Origin: Saprospiraceae bacterium
GTDB taxonomy: Bacteria; Bacteroidota; Bacteroidia; Chitinophagales; Saprospiraceae
Assembly (NCBI GenBank): GCA_020630355.1
Contig: JAHDBO010000083.1
Coordinates: forward strand, 1-8,235
Reading direction: 5' to 3'
DNA: 8,235 nt
A program made the translations under genes and the position numbers. Below, piece by piece: positions 6,182-8,235 of this stretch (positions within the stretch are counted from its first letter, which is position 1; every line of letters starts with the position of its first letter). A model generated the notes under the pieces. That model was given only the letters and a program-made list of their open reading frames with translations, was not told the origin of the DNA and searched no databases.

Positions 6182-8215
6182 TTATAATTGTTCCATCAAT
6201 GCCGATACAGAAGCTACAGGTTGTTGACAAGTATAGTCTTTACATAAGAACACTTGCGTCTCCCCTACCACAAAACGTCCTTTTAATAAAGGATAATCGC
6301 TTTTCTCTTCCAACGTCGCCATGATAACTTTATTGGGAATGAATTGCTTGTTAACTTCCTTCGCCATTTCTAATGCTTTTTCTCCTAGAATGGCAATTTC
6401 ATTCGTTGCAAAAACCTCGTGCATAAGTCCTAAGCACCAGACACCAAAAGAAGTCGAATATCGTTGCGTGGACGATACCATCCCATTGAGCATCCATTGT
6501 GCTTTCGTTTTCCATTCTGGTATATCCAACAACAAAGCTAAACGTTGCATATTCTGTACCATTACCGAATTACCTGAGGGCATTGCCCCATCAAACATAT
6601 CTTTCTTGCGGAGTAAAACATCTTCCTGTTCATCCGAAGTGAAAAAGAAATTTCCTTTCTCTTCATCCCAGAAGTGTGCGAGCACGTATTCTGTATACTT
6701 TTTGGCTTTCGCCAAATATTTTTCCTCGAAGGTAATGCCATAAACCTCCAATAATGCCTCGATTAAATAAGCGTAATCATTCAGAAAGGCATCATATTTT
6801 GCTACTCTATCCTTATATGTGTGAAATAATCGACCGTCTTCCGATTTTTTGAACTTTTCTAGTAGGAAATCTATATTCCGAACAGCTACCTCCTTGTACG
6901 ACCTCTCCCCCAGCGCTTGGTACGCCTTTGCAAACCCCGTACACATCAAAGCATTCCAGTCCAATAAAATTTTATCATCTAGACCAGGGCGCACCCTCTT
7001 TTCTCTTTCTATATATAATATGTCTTTAACTTTATCCAGCTTTTCATTGAGCGCATCAATCGTTAATTCGTATTTTTTGGCGAAAGCCTCCTTGTAATGC
7101 CGCCGCCAAAAGATGGTCTTCCCTTCCCAATTCCCCCTATCACAGACACCATAAAAATCGCAAATCATCGGAAAGTCCTCCCCTAGCAGTGCCTCCAAAT
7201 CCGTTTTTTGCCAAACATAATATTTCCCTTCTTCGCCTTCCGAATCCGCATCCAATGCCGCATAAAAGCCACCCTCTTCCGAGGTCATTTCTCTCAACAC
7301 GAAGCCCAGCGTCTCTTCTATCGTTTCTTTATAGATCTCCTTAGCGGAAAATTTATACACATCCGACAGTAAGGACACTAAAAGCCCATTGTCATAGAGC
7401 ATCTTTTCAAAATGAGGCACCAGCCAACCGCTATCCGTCGCATATCGAGCAAAGCCACCGCCAATCTGGTCATATATCCCGCCCATTATCATCTTATCCA
7501 AGGAGAGATAGAGATGATTAATCGCCGCTTCATTCCCTGTAAAGTGACCATAGTGCAGTAGATAACGCAGATTCATCGTGTTCGGAAATTTTGGCGCAGA
7601 GCCAAAGCCGCCCTCCACCGTATCGAAACGCTCTTTCAGGCTATGAAAAATATTATCGACTTGTACCCGATTGAAACCCGCATCTTTCCTTGCTAGCTTT
7701 TCATCAAAAAAATGTCCGTCCGAATTTTTGATGGTCTCCAAGAGTCGGTCTGCTTGCGATTCGACTACCTCTCTTTTTTGCCGAAAGGCATTCAAAATAT
7801 TAACCAGAACCTGTCTCCAAGAAGGTCGTTTATACGCTGGCTCTGGTGGGAAGTAAGTCCCTGCATAAAACGCCTTTCGTTCAGGCGTCAAAAAACAATT
7901 CAAAGGCCAACCTCCAGAACCGCTCACAGCTTGCACCACCTCCATATATATCTGGTCCACATCTGGCCGCTCCTCTCTATCCACTTTAATATTCACAAAA
8001 TGCTCATTCATAAAAGCAGCCGTTTCCTCGTTTTCAAAAGACTCTCGCTCCATGACGTGGCACCAATGACAAGTCGAATAACCTATACTAACCAAGACGG
8101 GTTTGTCCTCTGCTTTTGCTTTCGCAAATGCGGCCTCGCCCCAAGGATACCAGTCTACGGGATTGTGAGCATGCTGTAGAAGATAAGGACTCGTTTCTTT
8201 GCTAAGGCGGTTCAT
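6182..8215 (-). CDS. DUF255 thioredoxin-fold / six-hairpin protein (YyaL, SPATA20-like)
   Basis: This is a full-length member (677 residues) of the COG1331/YyaL/SPATA20 family, whose reaction is not established. It begins with the canonical family start ('NRLSKETSPYLLQHAHNPVD', 2-21), so the ATG at 8215 is secure. The N-terminal thioredoxin-like domain (about 1-165) has Cys49-His-Trp-Cys52 as its redox motif and a 'GGWPLNCFLTP' segment (101-111) with the expected cis-proline region. The rest resembles an alpha/alpha six-hairpin (N-acylglucosamine epimerase-like) barrel, with 'VEGGFGSAPKFPN' (200-212), 'DQIGGGFARYATDSGWLVPH' (249-268), 'DADSEGEEGKYYVW' (322-335), 'LDDKILLDWNALM' (412-424) and 'MFDGAMPSGNSV' (540-551). 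Cys658 and Cys663 sit near the C-terminus. There is no signal peptide, so it is probably cytosolic. It ends 10 nt before the porP-like gene. No known T9SS role; a housekeeping neighbour remains possible. Its promoter lies outside the window. Confidence 0.93.
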   Translation of the reverse strand: MNRLSKETSPYLLQHAHNPVDWYPWGEAAFAKAKAEDKPVLVSIGYSTCHWCHVMERESFENEETAAFMNEHFVNIKVDREERPDVDQIYMEVVQAVSGSGGWPLNCFLTPERKAFYAGTYFPPEPAYKRPSWRQVLVNILNAFRQKREVVESQADRLLETIKNSDGHFFDEKLARKDAGFNRVQVDNIFHSLKERFDTVEGGFGSAPKFPNTMNLRYLLHYGHFTGNEAAINHLYLSLDKMIMGGIYDQIGGGFARYATDSGWLVPHFEKMLYDNGLLVSLLSDVYKFSAKEIYKETIEETLGFVLREMTSEEGGFYAALDADSEGEEGKYYVWQKTDLEALLGEDFPMICDFYGVCDRGNWEGKTIFWRRHYKEAFAKKYELTIDALNEKLDKVKDILYIEREKRVRPGLDDKILLDWNALMCTGFAKAYQALGERSYKEVAVRNIDFLLEKFKKSEDGRLFHTYKDRVAKYDAFLNDYAYLIEALLEVYGITFEEKYLAKAKKYTEYVLAHFWDEEKGNFFFTSDEQEDVLLRKKDMFDGAMPSGNSVMVQNMQRLALLLDIPEWKTKAQWMLNGMVSSTQRYSTSFGVWCLGLMHEVFATNEIAILGEKALEMAKEVNKQFIPNKVIMATLEEKSDYPLLKGRFVVGETQVFLCKDYTCQQPVASVSALMEQL

Positions 8216-8235
8216 AAAGGATGGGTGATGAATGA

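Noticed and set aside
7712..8179. 155-codon plus-strand open frame opposite the DUF255 N-terminus
   Set aside because: It covers the thioredoxin domain of the DUF255 gene on the other strand and shows no protein-like features.
1..8235. CRISPR array, insertion sequence, tRNA or rRNA
   Set aside because: No regularly spaced repeats, transposase-like translation, terminal inverted repeats or structural RNA signatures were seen.

Overview
The window is a piece of a Bacteroidota chromosome. It carries the core of a type IX secretion system (T9SS), which is also the gliding-motility motor locus. Six genes lie on the minus strand and are transcribed right to left: a DUF255 thioredoxin-fold protein (8215-6182), a PorP/SprF outer-membrane protein (6171-5194), gldK (5017-3779), gldL (3600-3001), gldM (2945-1308) and gldN (1257-376). 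The gene set, the low-40s % GC (estimated by eye), the missing Shine-Dalgarno sequences with A/T-rich leaders, and a TAnnTTTG-type promoter match all fit Bacteroidota. The porP-gldK-gldL-gldM-gldN order is the one known from the Porphyromonas gingivalis por locus. A Cytophagales-like gliding bacterium is plausible, but the sequence alone does not fix the family.

Layout. At the right edge is a complete cytosolic-type DUF255/YyaL/SPATA20-like gene. It ends only 10 nt before the porP-like gene, so the two are probably co-transcribed. A 176-nt gap with a good promoter candidate then separates porP from gldK. A 178-nt gap with short inverted repeats and a doubtful 26-codon ORF separates gldK from gldL. 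Gaps of 55 and 50 nt lead to gldM and gldN. A perfect 23-bp hairpin, 15 nt past the gldN stop, closes the operon in both directions. Positions 1-311 hold no gene I can defend, only short inverted repeats and two short ORFs of doubtful reality.

How the genes work together (family knowledge). GldL and GldM form the inner-membrane proton-driven motor. The GldM periplasmic shaft reaches the ring made by the lipoprotein GldK and by GldN under the outer membrane. PorP is an outer-membrane partner of that complex. All four proton-path or interface residues that I recall from published GldLM work are present, so the motor looks functional. The DUF255 protein has no recognised role in T9SS, and its tight linkage to porP is the least explained feature of the locus.

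I saw no mobile element, CRISPR array, tRNA or rRNA. I found no convincing new multi-gene system. The points most worth checking are the DUF255-porP coupling, the cysteine-bearing GldM periplasmic domains, and the structured gldK-gldL spacer.
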